A DNA stretch of 64,000 nt from NCBI GenBank assembly GCA_047631555.1, contig JBLHZY010000001.1, positions 930,001 to 994,000 on the forward strand, in the 5' to 3' direction. The notes beneath the pieces are model-generated. The model worked only from the letters and a program-made list of their open reading frames with translations, had not been told where the DNA came from and did no database searches. Both the position numbers and the translations under genes were made by a program. Shown in pieces: positions 41,413 through 49,276 of this stretch. This stretch comes from JBLHZY01 sp047631555 (GTDB lineage: Bacteria > Pseudomonadota > Alphaproteobacteria > Rhodobacterales > Rhodobacteraceae). How positions within the stretch are numbered: the stretch's first letter is position 1; the number at the start of each line of letters is the position of its first letter.

Positions 41413-42339
41413 ATGACTGTTTTCAAGGCTCCCTGCGCATTGGAGTACCTTCCCGGTGCCCAAGGAAATGTAGAGGTTCGGGTATCCGCAATTGCCTCAC
41501 GCCTTCTCGGTAAAAGGTGCCAATTCTATGTCGAGGCCGAAGCTGATGTGCTCGGCCCGGATCAGCCAATTCATGCTAGGCGAGTCATTTTCTCAACAGA
41601 GTTTGAAATCCGTGAAACGATGCAACCGATCATAGTGCCGGTACACGCGTTGAAAATGTGTCTCTATCAAGGATCGTTGGTCCGGATATTACTGTATGGG
41701 ACACTCGCGATTGACGACGATCCAATACTTGAAAAACCTATCGACCTAGCCTCATTGCGAGTGGAGACGCTAAAGCCGGCTTATGGTGAGGGAACATTCG
41801 AATTTTCCCAAGAGTACACGATCGGTGAGATGTATAAATCTGCCACGGAAGCCTTGTCTCGCTATGCCCGTATTTCGTTGGCTCCGATTTCGGTTGCCGC
41901 CCGTGAACAGCGCAAATTGAACGTACGTGATTTGTTTAAGGGGGAAGCGAGTATCGATCTCGAAGGTTGTAGGCTTCAACTTGTTGCGTGGAATACGGAG
42001 TATGCGCAGCAATATCACTTCAATAAGCTCCACCAAACTGAAATTGTAGATATTGGAAAACCAGTCAGGTGGAAGATATTTTTTGAAAAAGACCTCCCCA
42101 CAATACCGAAAGGTGAGGCCATTCAAGACTACGTCGATGACATTTTGCATTTTCCACAGATGTTCTCAGCCCATTGCCCTCCGTTGAAAATCACAGATTT
42201 TCACGGCATCGGATTCCGGATGGAAGCCAGACTAATTCATCCGGAGCGTCACACCACTCTTTCCGAGAGTTTGGGGCGCGACATTCCTGGCGATGGGGTG
42301 AAAGATTTCGTGTTTGAAGATTTTTTTGAGCCCGTGTGA
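41413..42339 (+). CDS. Soluble protein of unknown function, last gene of the membrane cluster
   Basis: A 308-residue protein without signal peptide or membrane helix. The first 125 residues read as alternating beta strands (LEYLPGAQGNVEVRVSAIAS, CQFYVEAEADVLGPDQPIHA), like a beta-sandwich. The rest mixes helix and strand and ends acidic (VKDFVFEDFFEPV). AAAGGA precedes the ATG, 96 bases after the upstream gene. It could be the cytosolic partner of the three membrane proteins. The downstream flank is a broken integrase. Confidence 0.6.
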   Translation: MTVFKAPCALEYLPGAQGNVEVRVSAIASRLLGKRCQFYVEAEADVLGPDQPIHARRVIFSTEFEIRETMQPIIVPVHALKMCLYQGSLVRILLYGTLAIDDDPILEKPIDLASLRVETLKPAYGEGTFEFSQEYTIGEMYKSATEALSRYARISLAPISVAAREQRKLNVRDLFKGEASIDLEGCRLQLVAWNTEYAQQYHFNKLHQTEIVDIGKPVRWKIFFEKDLPTIPKGEAIQDYVDDILHFPQMFSAHCPPLKITDFHGIGFRMEARLIHPERHTTLSESLGRDIPGDGVKDFVFEDFFEPV

Positions 42340-42601
42340 CGGCGTCGAACGGGCATTGTCGTGGGTCAGACGACTATGAAATGCTAAGCAAACGTGTCGC
42401 TCGACAGGAGTCGGCAGCTATGGACCGAAGTAGGGCAACCAAGCGCAGGACGCGGTCGATTTGCCCGTGTCACCAACGGTCGCTTTACGCAACTTGCGGT
42501 CATCCGTTCACCGCGCAGCATTGGTCACAATGAGAGCTCCTTCCGGGCCTTTGCTGCGTTTGCACATCTTGCGATATAGAGCGCTGTCTACGTGTGGTTG
42601 A

Positions 42602-43136
42602 CGTTGTGGGAGGGTATGGCGGCTCGAATTGACCGAGAACCATCGCGACCTTGCCCTGTTCAATATGGCGATCGACAGCAAATTGCGCGGCTGCGATCTC
42701 GTTCGGGTAAAAGTCATGGATGTTATGGCGTCAGGGCAGATCAAAGCGCGCGCATCTGTTCTGCAAAGCAAAACCCAAAAACCAGTCCGGTTCGAGATTT
42801 CCGAAGGCACCCGCGTCTCAGTGGCAAAGTGGATGGGAGACCCGTTGATGGTCGGATCCGAATTTCTCTGGCCTGGGCGTTTTCACGAGCGCCTTCACAT
42901 CTCAACGCGCCAATATGCTCGGATCGTGCGGAACTGGGTCTGGTCCATCGGGTTGGAAGTAACCGCTTATGACCCATTCGATGCGGCGCACGAAGGCCAC
43001 CCAGATTTACAAAAAGATGGGCAACTTGCGTGCGGTTCATCTGCTGCTGAGCCATACCAAGATGGACAGCACAGTTCGTTATTTGGCTGTTGAACTTGAG
43101 GATGCGTTAACAATAGCAGAAGCTATTGAAATCTAA
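42602..43136 (+). pseudogene. Tyrosine recombinase (integrase) remnant, truncated and frameshifted
   Basis: From 42602 the frame reads into NHRDLALFNMAIDSKLRGCD with the first catalytic Arg, and continues through TRQYARIVRNWVWSIGLEVTAY. At 42971 the frame breaks. The rest, THSMRRTKATQIYKKMGNLR, then LLLSHTKMDSTVRYLAVE with the His and Tyr of the active site, is in another frame up to the TAA at 43134-43136. Restoring GGN for the single G would need two bases. The N-terminal DNA-binding half is missing, with a stop codon at 42599. It is inactive and marks past integration. Confidence 0.85.
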
Positions 43137-43303
43137 GCGTTTGGGCCGCTCGCAAAGGACAGCCGCGCCGCAATGCAGCTCCCCCAGAGCGGACATTTGT
43201 GAAGAAGCGCAATAACTTGAGGGCTCAGAGGCCCGCTAAGCGGATTTAGGAGACCTTAACCAAAATTGGTTCAATCTCCGCTATTCTGTTGGCCAGTCTC
43301 AGT

Positions 43304-44623
43304 TTATCTCAAACGTGGCCAGTGCTGATGATAGTCGTCTATAACAATTGGATGGCTGTGGGTTCTGCCATCCCGCACATGCTGGTGATCTCTGGGCAGA
43401 TCCTCATGTGAGTGCCGCACTGGCCCGCCATCCTTTTGCGGCCACAAAACAACCCCGCTGACCAATCCAACACCTGCGAGCAATGCCAAGACAGCAAAAG
43501 CCGTTGTTGGACCAGTCACTGTGATTAGCCAGCCTGCGAGGGGATATGTCACCAGCCAACAGGCATGGGATAGGGCGAATTGTGCGGCATAGACAGCGGG
43601 GCGATCCTCCGCATGCGCAGATCGCATGAGCAACCGTCCTGATGGGGTCAACACGACGGAATAACCGATCCCGATGATCAGCCAGCCTGCGAGAAGTGGG
43701 AGCCACTGCGTTTCATAGATGGCTGACATCAGTGACAGGCTTAGCAGCGAGACGACAAGCAAAGCGGCTCCGCCGATCATCACGGGACGGTCGGGGCGGT
43801 CATCCAGAAGCCGGGGCAGCAGCAATGCAGCCAGCATCGATCCAGCGCCAAAAGCTCCAAGGGCTATTGCGACCTGCGCATTACCCAGACCAAGATCAGA
43901 GCGGACCAGAACCACGGTGTTCACCAGCACCATCGCGCCCGCCGCCGCTGCGGCGAGGTTGAGCGACAAAAGCCCGCGCAGGCGCGGCGTCGCGAGGTAA
44001 ATCCGCATCCCTCGCGTTGTGCGCTCATAGATGCCCCGCGGGGCTGTTGGTTGCGGGCTCGGCAGTAGCACCGACACGACCAGCAAGGCCGATCCGACAA
44101 ACCCGATCACGGTACCGACAAACAGCATATGATAGCTGAGGAAGGTCAGCAGGATCGCGGCCAGTATCGGGCTGATGATGTTCTCAAGGTCATAGGCCAG
44201 CCGTGAGAGCGACAAGGCACGGGTATAGCGGTCTTCCTGCGGTAATATGTCGGGGATCGTCGCCTGAAACGTGGGCGTAAAGGCAGCTGAGGCGGATTGC
44301 AGCACGAAGATCAAGATGTAGGCCTGCCAGACCTCGCTCACAAAGGGGAGGCAAAGCGCCACGATGGCTCGAACCAGATCGAGGCTGACAAGCATGGTCC
44401 GTCTCGGCCAACGATTAGCGAAGGCCCCCGCAATGGGGGCTATGCCCACATAGGCGACCATCTTGATCGTGAATATCGTTCCCAGCACAAGACCGGCCCG
44501 TTCACCTGACAGATCATACGCCAAAAGCCCCAGTGCAATGGTGGCCAGCCCAGTGCCAAGCAGCGCCACGATTTGTGCCAAGAACAAGTGACGGTAGGTG
44601 CGGTCGGTTAGGACGGAGAGCAT
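43304..44623 (-). CDS. MFS transporter with His-rich C-terminus, probable metal exporter
   Basis: A 439-residue major facilitator with twelve hydrophobic segments; the loop NRWPRRTMLVSLDLVRA corresponds to the A-motif region. The last 40 residues are hydrophilic and contain eight His (RHSHEDLPRDHQH, then HSHPIVIDDYHQH), as in NreB-type nickel exporters. It is encoded 10 bases after a CsoR/RcnR-type metal repressor, which strongly suggests metal-induced efflux. The metal could be nickel, cobalt or copper. It is more GC-rich than the neighbouring unknown cluster. Confidence 0.8.
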   Translation of the reverse strand: MLSVLTDRTYRHLFLAQIVALLGTGLATIALGLLAYDLSGERAGLVLGTIFTIKMVAYVGIAPIAGAFANRWPRRTMLVSLDLVRAIVALCLPFVSEVWQAYILIFVLQSASAAFTPTFQATIPDILPQEDRYTRALSLSRLAYDLENIISPILAAILLTFLSYHMLFVGTVIGFVGSALLVVSVLLPSPQPTAPRGIYERTTRGMRIYLATPRLRGLLSLNLAAAAAGAMVLVNTVVLVRSDLGLGNAQVAIALGAFGAGSMLAALLLPRLLDDRPDRPVMIGGAALLVVSLLSLSLMSAIYETQWLPLLAGWLIIGIGYSVVLTPSGRLLMRSAHAEDRPAVYAAQFALSHACWLVTYPLAGWLITVTGPTTAFAVLALLAGVGLVSGVVLWPQKDGGPVRHSHEDLPRDHQHVRDGRTHSHPIVIDDYHQHWPRLR

Positions 44624-44633
44624 GAATTATCCC

Positions 44634-44906
44634 TCACAGGTATTTGGTGATCGCCTTGAACTCAGCGGCGACAGGGGAGCCGCTCGAACCGGTTAAGGCG
44701 TTGTCGAGGCAATTGTCGATATGGTCCTGAATCAGCGTACGCTTGGCCTGTTGAACCGCCTTCTCGACGGCATGAAGTTGCTGCGCGATATCGGTGCAGG
44801 GCTGCGCGTCTTCAATCATCTTGATGACGCTCACCAAATGCCCGTTGGCGCGTTTCAGCCGCTTGACGATTGCCGGGTGGGCTGCATGAGGTACGTGTTT
44901 TGTCAT
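44634..44906 (-). CDS. Metal-sensing repressor of the CsoR/RcnR/FrmR family
   Basis: A 90-residue all-helical repressor. The family pattern is clear: VKRLKRANGHLVSVIKMIEDAQPCTDI and AVEKAVQQAKRTLIQDHIDNC. Ligand positions are Cys37, His62 and Cys66, the C-H-C set typical of copper-sensing CsoR rather than the C-H-H set of RcnR. The His-rich N-terminus (KHVPHAAH) could add nickel/cobalt ligands as in RcnR. It would bind the G-tract palindrome at 44920-44932 just upstream and release it on metal binding. It heads the operon with the MFS exporter. Confidence 0.88.
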   Translation of the reverse strand: MTKHVPHAAHPAIVKRLKRANGHLVSVIKMIEDAQPCTDIAQQLHAVEKAVQQAKRTLIQDHIDNCLDNALTGSSGSPVAAEFKAITKYL

Positions 44907-44919
44907 ATCAAATAGGTAA

Positions 44920-44932
44920 CCCCCCTAGGGGG
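44920..44932. promoter_or_regulatory. G-tract palindrome, probable operator of the metal repressor
   Basis: CCCCCTAGGGGG (44921-44932, with one more C at 44920) lies 13 bases upstream of the repressor start and 38 bases before the divergent His-rich gene. CsoR/RcnR-family repressors bind G/C-tract inverted repeats of this kind, so the site probably controls both directions. Confidence 0.75.
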
Positions 44933-44970
44933 ATGAGGCAAGTGGGCCAAGACCTGCGGGAAAGAGTAGA

Positions 44971-45351
44971 ATGACACGGATCGTGAAGCGCTATTTGAGT
45001 ATAGCGCTGACCACCGTTTTGGCGGTGGGCATGATCTCGTCGTCAAACTCTCGTGTGGTCTCGCATGATATCACCGAACTGGCAAAGATTGTCACCGAGC
45101 ATCACGCCGAGATTGCGGATCATGGCCACGCACATGAGGGCATTGTCAGTGTGATGGAATCCTATCATTGGCACGCCGATGAGGTAGCAGATCACGACCT
45201 AAACATCGCAATTCTGCCGCCTCGCACATCATCAAGCATGATCCTTCCGACACGATCAGGCTGGACCTTGGCCAACGTATGTTGCCGTCCCAGATCCAAT
45301 GTGCGTCGGCTCTGGATTGACGGTAGCAAACTGCTTCAGGGCGCCCCGTAA
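44971..45351 (+). CDS. His-rich exported protein, C-terminus probably altered by an IS insertion
   Basis: A 126-residue frame. A signal or anchor helix (about residues 6-24) is followed by a His-rich stretch (EHHAEIADHGHAHEG, YHWHADEVADHDLN) with about ten His in 45 residues, suited to binding metal in the periplasm. It is divergent from the repressor across the shared operator. After ILPPRTSSS the sequence loses this character, and the frame ends on bases that belong to an IS6 transposase remnant (45341-45416). The original C-terminus has probably been replaced. Confidence 0.65.
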   Translation: MTRIVKRYLSIALTTVLAVGMISSSNSRVVSHDITELAKIVTEHHAEIADHGHAHEGIVSVMESYHWHADEVADHDLNIAILPPRTSSSMILPTRSGWTLANVCCRPRSNVRRLWIDGSKLLQGAP

Positions 45352-45416
45352 CTTCGAAGTTGATCAGTGACAATCACCCGCGGCTCACCAAATGTCTTGT
45401 ATAGTTTGCGGAAAAA
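45341..45416 (-). pseudogene. IS6-family transposase fragment
   Basis: Twenty-five codons on the minus strand read FFRKLYKTFGEPRVIVTDQL, then RSYGA, and end at a stop. This is the conserved DDE-region sequence of IS6-family transposases, which contain VTDKLRSYGAA. Nothing else of the element remains nearby. It abuts the His-rich gene on one side and a permease fragment on the other. Confidence 0.8.
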
Positions 45417-45428
45417 TCGACTTGCGGC

Positions 45429-45608
45429 CTGTTTGCGGCACCGCGATTGGACAAGTATGTCCGCGACCAGGTATCCGAGATAATGCACTGGGTTTGGCTC
45501 TATGTTTTGATTGGTGCAGGGGTTGGCGCGGCGATAGACAACTGGGTTTCAGAGGCCATCATTGGTACGCTCTTGGGGCAAGATAAGTGGTGGTCGGCCA
45601 ATCGCTGA
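45429..45608 (+). pseudogene. Fragment of a DUF318/ArsP-type permease
   Basis: One frame reads LFAAPRLDKYVRDQVSEIMH, then VWLYVLIGAGVGAAIDNWVS and LLGQDKWWS before a stop. This matches the middle of permeases of the DUF318 group (helix with GVGIGAAIHNW, then the WWSVP loop). The helices expected before and after it are absent, so it is a deletion remnant. Such permeases often accompany metal-resistance genes, in line with the adjacent locus. Confidence 0.65.
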
Positions 45609-45936
45609 AGTGCAGAGGCTTGGTGAAATGGGCTCAATGCCGACTTAAGCCGCTTTTCAGCAAATATTTAATTTTACATGGATGGGCGATCACAAACGCC
45701 CCAAAGGAGACAAACGCCACTCATCGGAAATGCCGCATTTGCATCCTACGTTGCCGACATTCGCCTGAGCGTTCCACTTGAGTGGTCCATTTTGAAAGTC
45801 AGTGCATAATAGGCCTTTGGTCCATCGGCACGATGGCCTCAGGCGCAGGTTGGCGGTGCCCAGAGCACATGACAAATGTGGTTGGGGGGCCTAATGTTTT
45901 GCACGAATATCCCGGATTTGAGGATTACCCAATACG
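45609..45936. other. Gene-poor stretch after the permease fragment
   Basis: About 330 bases with no open frame of credible composition, no hairpin terminator and no repeat that I could identify. Probably debris from past insertions, with the promoter of the next gene at its right end. Confidence 0.4.
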
Positions 45937-46692
45937 ATGATTGATCTCATACATCTCCCGAAGTTTGGCGCAGCCGAAACCATTGAGCTTTCCCGGATGC
46001 TCCTGGCACGAAAACTCATGCCGCAGGATCGGCGAGGTACGCTTAGTCCGATGGTGAATGCAATCTTGGCGCAATGCGTTCTTCTGCATGCGCCAATTCC
46101 CGTTGCACTTGCAGCATGGTTACCACGACTAAAAGATCAATTCATTCAAGAGTTATCAGATGCGGACGCCGATCCATCTTTGAGCCGTTTTCTTGAGGGC
46201 CTAGAAAATGACGCCGCGCGTGAGAGCACGATCCGCCAATACTTTCTACCCTATCCCGCTGTTCAGGATTTTGAAGCGTCTTCCCCGCAATCTATTGTCG
46301 AAACCTTCAGCGCAACGGTCAACTTTCCCTATTTCACTTTTGATATGGGGCCGCTTTATCCAACCATGCCAGCTGATGGATTGATCGTATTGCCGCGCCC
46401 CTTCGCCAACTCAATTTTTGACCAAATCCTGATTGGCAGACATAGCCACATCCACTTAGAGCTCCTTCGCAGCGGGGGCACAAACAAAGCCGCATCTGAT
46501 GCGGTCATACATACATTTATTGACGCCCTGAAAGCATCAAGTGGCAGCGGGTTAGAGTTACAGCCATTTCATTCGCACCAGTTGCGACATAGCGATTTTG
46601 CCCAAAGTTTCGCCTATACCCAAATGATGGAACTCGGCATGTCACACGAAGAAATGGTAGCTGCGCTCTCCCCATGGACATTAGTGAACTGA
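45937..46692 (+). CDS. Hypothetical protein
   Basis: A 251-residue soluble protein without recognised domains. It is rich in helix at first (AAETIELSRMLLARKLMPQD, VALAAWLPRLKDQFIQELSD), then has a mixed centre (VNFPYFTFDMGPLYPTMP) and a C-terminal helical part (FAQSFAYTQMMELGMSHEEM). No ribosome-binding site of usual strength precedes the ATG. It stands 40 bases before a small gene that is coupled to a membrane-anchored protein, so the three may be one unit. Confidence 0.55.
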   Translation: MIDLIHLPKFGAAETIELSRMLLARKLMPQDRRGTLSPMVNAILAQCVLLHAPIPVALAAWLPRLKDQFIQELSDADADPSLSRFLEGLENDAARESTIRQYFLPYPAVQDFEASSPQSIVETFSATVNFPYFTFDMGPLYPTMPADGLIVLPRPFANSIFDQILIGRHSHIHLELLRSGGTNKAASDAVIHTFIDALKASSGSGLELQPFHSHQLRHSDFAQSFAYTQMMELGMSHEEMVAALSPWTLVN

Positions 46693-46732
46693 CTGCAAAT
46701 TAGCGAACGCCAGCTCTTTGCGGCTCATATTT

Positions 46733-46957
46733 ATGTTTAGGCGGGCATTTTGGCGTCATTGCAACGGCAACGATGCTGGATATGACACCATTGCAGAAGC
46801 GTTAATGAAATGTCGGGATGGGTCCGACCTTTATATTGACCAGATCACGTTTGATATTCCCAGCACAACATATGCTAGTAATGAAGCAGAGCTCGTGGTT
46901 GAAGCGCGCAGACAAAGTAAGAGTTACGTATGGAACAACGCGGTGCATTCACCATGA
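46733..46957 (+). CDS. Small hypothetical protein coupled to the next gene
   Basis: A 74-residue frame from the ATG at 46733. The composition (DAGYDTIAEALMKCRDG, YIDQITFDIPSTTY) looks like a folded acidic protein rather than chance coding. The stop overlaps the next gene's ATG in ATGA at 46954-46957, a sign of translational coupling that supports both. An in-frame TTG 15 bases upstream is an alternative start. No family is recognised. Confidence 0.5.
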   Translation: MFRRAFWRHCNGNDAGYDTIAEALMKCRDGSDLYIDQITFDIPSTTYASNEAELVVEARRQSKSYVWNNAVHSP

Positions 46958-47556
46958 AACCTCAAATGATCTTATGCGGATTGGCCGTGGCGCTAGCAGG
47001 CTTTATCGGATTTTGGGTAGGTTCGAGGACCGCCCCATCGGGTTATGAAACCATCGCTGAAACCATGCTTCTTGCAGACGATCCTTTGCTGAGCGAATGG
47101 TTCCTTCACAACAACGGCGGCATTCAAACATATGCCTCACTGAGGTATAAGCACACCAACGGATCGCTGCCCTTTCCGGCCAAACGTATCGGAGATTTCG
47201 AAACGGCCGAGACGTTGGATGCGTCCAATGCCATTCTCCTTTATGGTGCGTATCCTGCCGCAAACCACGCACTTTATGCCATGTATCGAAGCCTAAAACA
47301 CCGCAGCGAGCAGGACACTACAGGCAGCGAATTCGCCGGATCCATTTTGGTATCTCTCAAATTTGCTGAGGGCGCTAAATACTTGGCCGTTCTTGATGGC
47401 GACCAAGCGATTTATGGCTCAGCAAGCCGCGCACAACGATGCACCCTTATGGCTTTGGCAAGTGGCCAGCGGGAAGACATAAAGGAAGTATGTGTGAGAG
47501 AGCTAAAACATGCGTTCCAAGCTGCAACCGGTGCCTCGCTGGCGCCACTCCCGTAG
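46954..47556 (+). CDS. Hypothetical membrane-anchored protein
   Basis: A 200-residue protein with one N-terminal helix (about residues 5-23, CGLAVALAGFIGFWVG) that serves as anchor or uncleaved signal. The rest would lie in the periplasm; it contains a segment AILLYGAYPAANHALYAMYR and two Cys near the end (residues 170 and 183). ATG 46954 is chosen because it overlaps the preceding stop in ATGA; an ATG 24 bases upstream is in frame. Function unknown. Confidence 0.55.
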   Translation: MKPQMILCGLAVALAGFIGFWVGSRTAPSGYETIAETMLLADDPLLSEWFLHNNGGIQTYASLRYKHTNGSLPFPAKRIGDFETAETLDASNAILLYGAYPAANHALYAMYRSLKHRSEQDTTGSEFAGSILVSLKFAEGAKYLAVLDGDQAIYGSASRAQRCTLMALASGQREDIKEVCVRELKHAFQAATGASLAPLP

Positions 47557-47726
47557 TTCGCGAAGGAAGCTACGTCTTCATCTGCAATGTGGGCCTGCGA
47601 TGGGTCGCGTCAAACAAATAAGGGCGCCGGGTGCTCGCGCTTTAACGCATTGAACAATGTCAGCTCTAATTCTCACAACCTTTGTCTTTGCACGCGCAGC
47701 GAATGACCGCTCTCCGCCCATCCCCC

Positions 47727-47763
47727 CAAACAAAACCGCCGCCCGGATCACTCCAAGCGGCGG
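47727..47763 (-). terminator. Rho-independent terminator after yceI
   Basis: On the minus strand CCGCCGC and GCGGCGG form a 7-base-pair stem around a 14-base loop, followed by TTTTGTTTGG, 51 bases past the stop of the YceI gene. It also marks the return to core genes. Confidence 0.75.
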
Positions 47764-47813
47764 CTTATGTGTAGCGTTTGGCCAAGCTAGGCTCAGCCAA
47801 TCAAAGCCTCAGC

Positions 47814-48398
47814 TTATTCAGCCTTCATCGCTTCCACAGAGATAACAACCGAAACCTCATCACTGATAAACGGCGCATAGGCGCCAAGGCCGTAATCCGA
47901 GCGCAGCAAAGCAACCGTGGCATCAAAACCCGCCCATGGCGCCTTGGCCATTGGGTGCTCGCCCGCGGCATTCAGCTTGGCATCCAAAATAACCGATTTT
48001 GTGACGCCATTCAGCGTCAGATCGCCGGTGATCAGGGCCGTCGTATCGCCTGTCACTTCAATTCCTGTTGACGCAAACGTGACCATTTCATCGTCGGCCG
48101 CATCAAAGAAATCGGGCGACATGAAATGCGCAAAGCGGGCTTCCCAGCCGGTCAACATGCTCTTAACCGGGAAAGAAACCGTAACGCTTGAGGCGGCGGG
48201 CGCTTCGGCATCAAACGTGATTTGGCCGTCAAAGCCCGAGAACATACCCATCCCTGTCGAGTAACCCAAGTGGTTGTATGTAAAGAGGATTTGGCTGTGG
48301 CTTGCATCCAAAACATAGGCTTCAGGGGCGGCAATCGCAGGTGCCGCGGCACTCATACCCAAGGCAAAAACAGCGGCATTAAACATTGAAAACTTCAT
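47814..48398 (-). CDS. YceI family periplasmic protein
   Basis: A 194-residue protein with a signal peptide (residues 1-23, MKFSMFNAAVFALGMSAA, cleavage near AIA-AP) and a YceI lipocalin-like domain: YVLDASHSQILFTYNHLGYS, VTVSFPVKSMLTGWEARFAHF, SPDFFDAADDEMVTF and GDLTLNGVTKSVILDAKL. YceI proteins bind long isoprenoid lipids such as ubiquinone precursors. GGAG precedes the ATG at 48398; longer in-frame readings lack a site. It is a paralogue of the YceI half of the cytochrome b561 fusion at 32910. Confidence 0.9.
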   Translation of the reverse strand: MKFSMFNAAVFALGMSAAAPAIAAPEAYVLDASHSQILFTYNHLGYSTGMGMFSGFDGQITFDAEAPAASSVTVSFPVKSMLTGWEARFAHFMSPDFFDAADDEMVTFASTGIEVTGDTTALITGDLTLNGVTKSVILDAKLNAAGEHPMAKAPWAGFDATVALLRSDYGLGAYAPFISDEVSVVISVEAMKAE

Positions 48399-48613
48399 CG
48401 GTTGCTCCATGGCAAATTTCACTCCCGCGACCCTGTCTCCAATCCTGCCTGCGCACAATTCCGCAGGTCAACACAGCTCATGTTCAAAAACGAACAGTGA
48501 GCTCACCCCCAAACAAAAAGAGGCGCGCCATCAGCACACCTCTCCTCATCGTTTGTCGGATTTTGGCCTGTTTGGCCCTCAAGCCATCGCCCAGACCTTC
48601 CCGCACATATTAT

Positions 48614-48669
48614 GCAGCAGCCTGCGCCTTCCCGCGCACTTTAAGCAGCAGCCTGCGCCTTCCCGCGCA
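48614..48669. repeat. 25-base direct duplication with a 31-base period
   Basis: GCAGCAGCCTGCGCCTTCCC followed by GCGCA occurs at 48614-48638 and again, identical, at 48645-48669. The right copy encodes the last residues (GKAQAAA) of the membrane protein gene; the left copy lies just after its stop. It is a recent tandem duplication of the gene's 3' end. Confidence 0.85.
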
Positions 48670-49276
48670 AGGTCGTGGCCGGCGCCGTCATCCGCATTGG
48701 GCGCGCAGGAACCGTCGAAGCCCCGGCCATATCGCGGCTCAACTTGGTATGAAGCAAATTCAATTCGCTCTCGGTCCCGCTGGCCACTTCAATCAAAGTC
48801 TGGCTCTCGCCAAGACGCATATACAAACGAGACGCGCCAAATGGCGTGCGTGCGCGGTTCACAAAGGCCGATCCGACCTGGCTAAACGGCACCGCATCCA
48901 AAACATGGGTTATCCCGCGGCGATTGCGCAAAACAGTGCGTGCCTCGCGCTTCACAACATCGACTTGAACCTCGTATGCCAAGCCGCGCTGCCCATACCA
49001 AAACAAGATCGCGCCCAGAATGCCAAAGACAACCGAGATCGCCCCCTTCATCGCCCACATCTCAACGCCAGTTGATGATCCCGGCAAAGCCCATTGGCCC
49101 ACAGCCGCCATCATCAGGAAAACGCCAAAGGATATGCTCAACACCTCGACCAAAACAGCACGGCGACGCGCCGCTGTATCGTTGGTAATCACATAGCCCC
49201 AATATGTATCGCGTAAACTCAAGGCGTTCGCGCCTTTACTCGAACCAGAAACCTTAACATCCGTATAAGCGTTCAT
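48641..49276 (-). CDS. Membrane protein of unknown function
   Basis: A 211-residue protein from the ATG at 49276, which follows AAAAGGAACGG. Two hydrophobic helices (about residues 41-60 and 75-97) precede a cytosolic beta-rich domain (VQVDVVKREARTVLRNRRG, ARTPFGASRLYMRLGESQTL) that resembles a small PH-like fold, and a basic, Ala/Pro-rich tail. A longer frame extends upstream to 49810 but runs through AT-poor low-complexity sequence and into the rpsF leader, so it is rejected. The extreme 3' end is duplicated. Confidence 0.65.
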   Translation of the reverse strand: MNAYTDVKVSGSSKGANALSLRDTYWGYVITNDTAARRRAVLVEVLSISFGVFLMMAAVGQWALPGSSTGVEMWAMKGAISVVFGILGAILFWYGQRGLAYEVQVDVVKREARTVLRNRRGITHVLDAVPFSQVGSAFVNRARTPFGASRLYMRLGESQTLIEVASGTESELNLLHTKLSRDMAGASTVPARPMRMTAPATTLRGKAQAAA

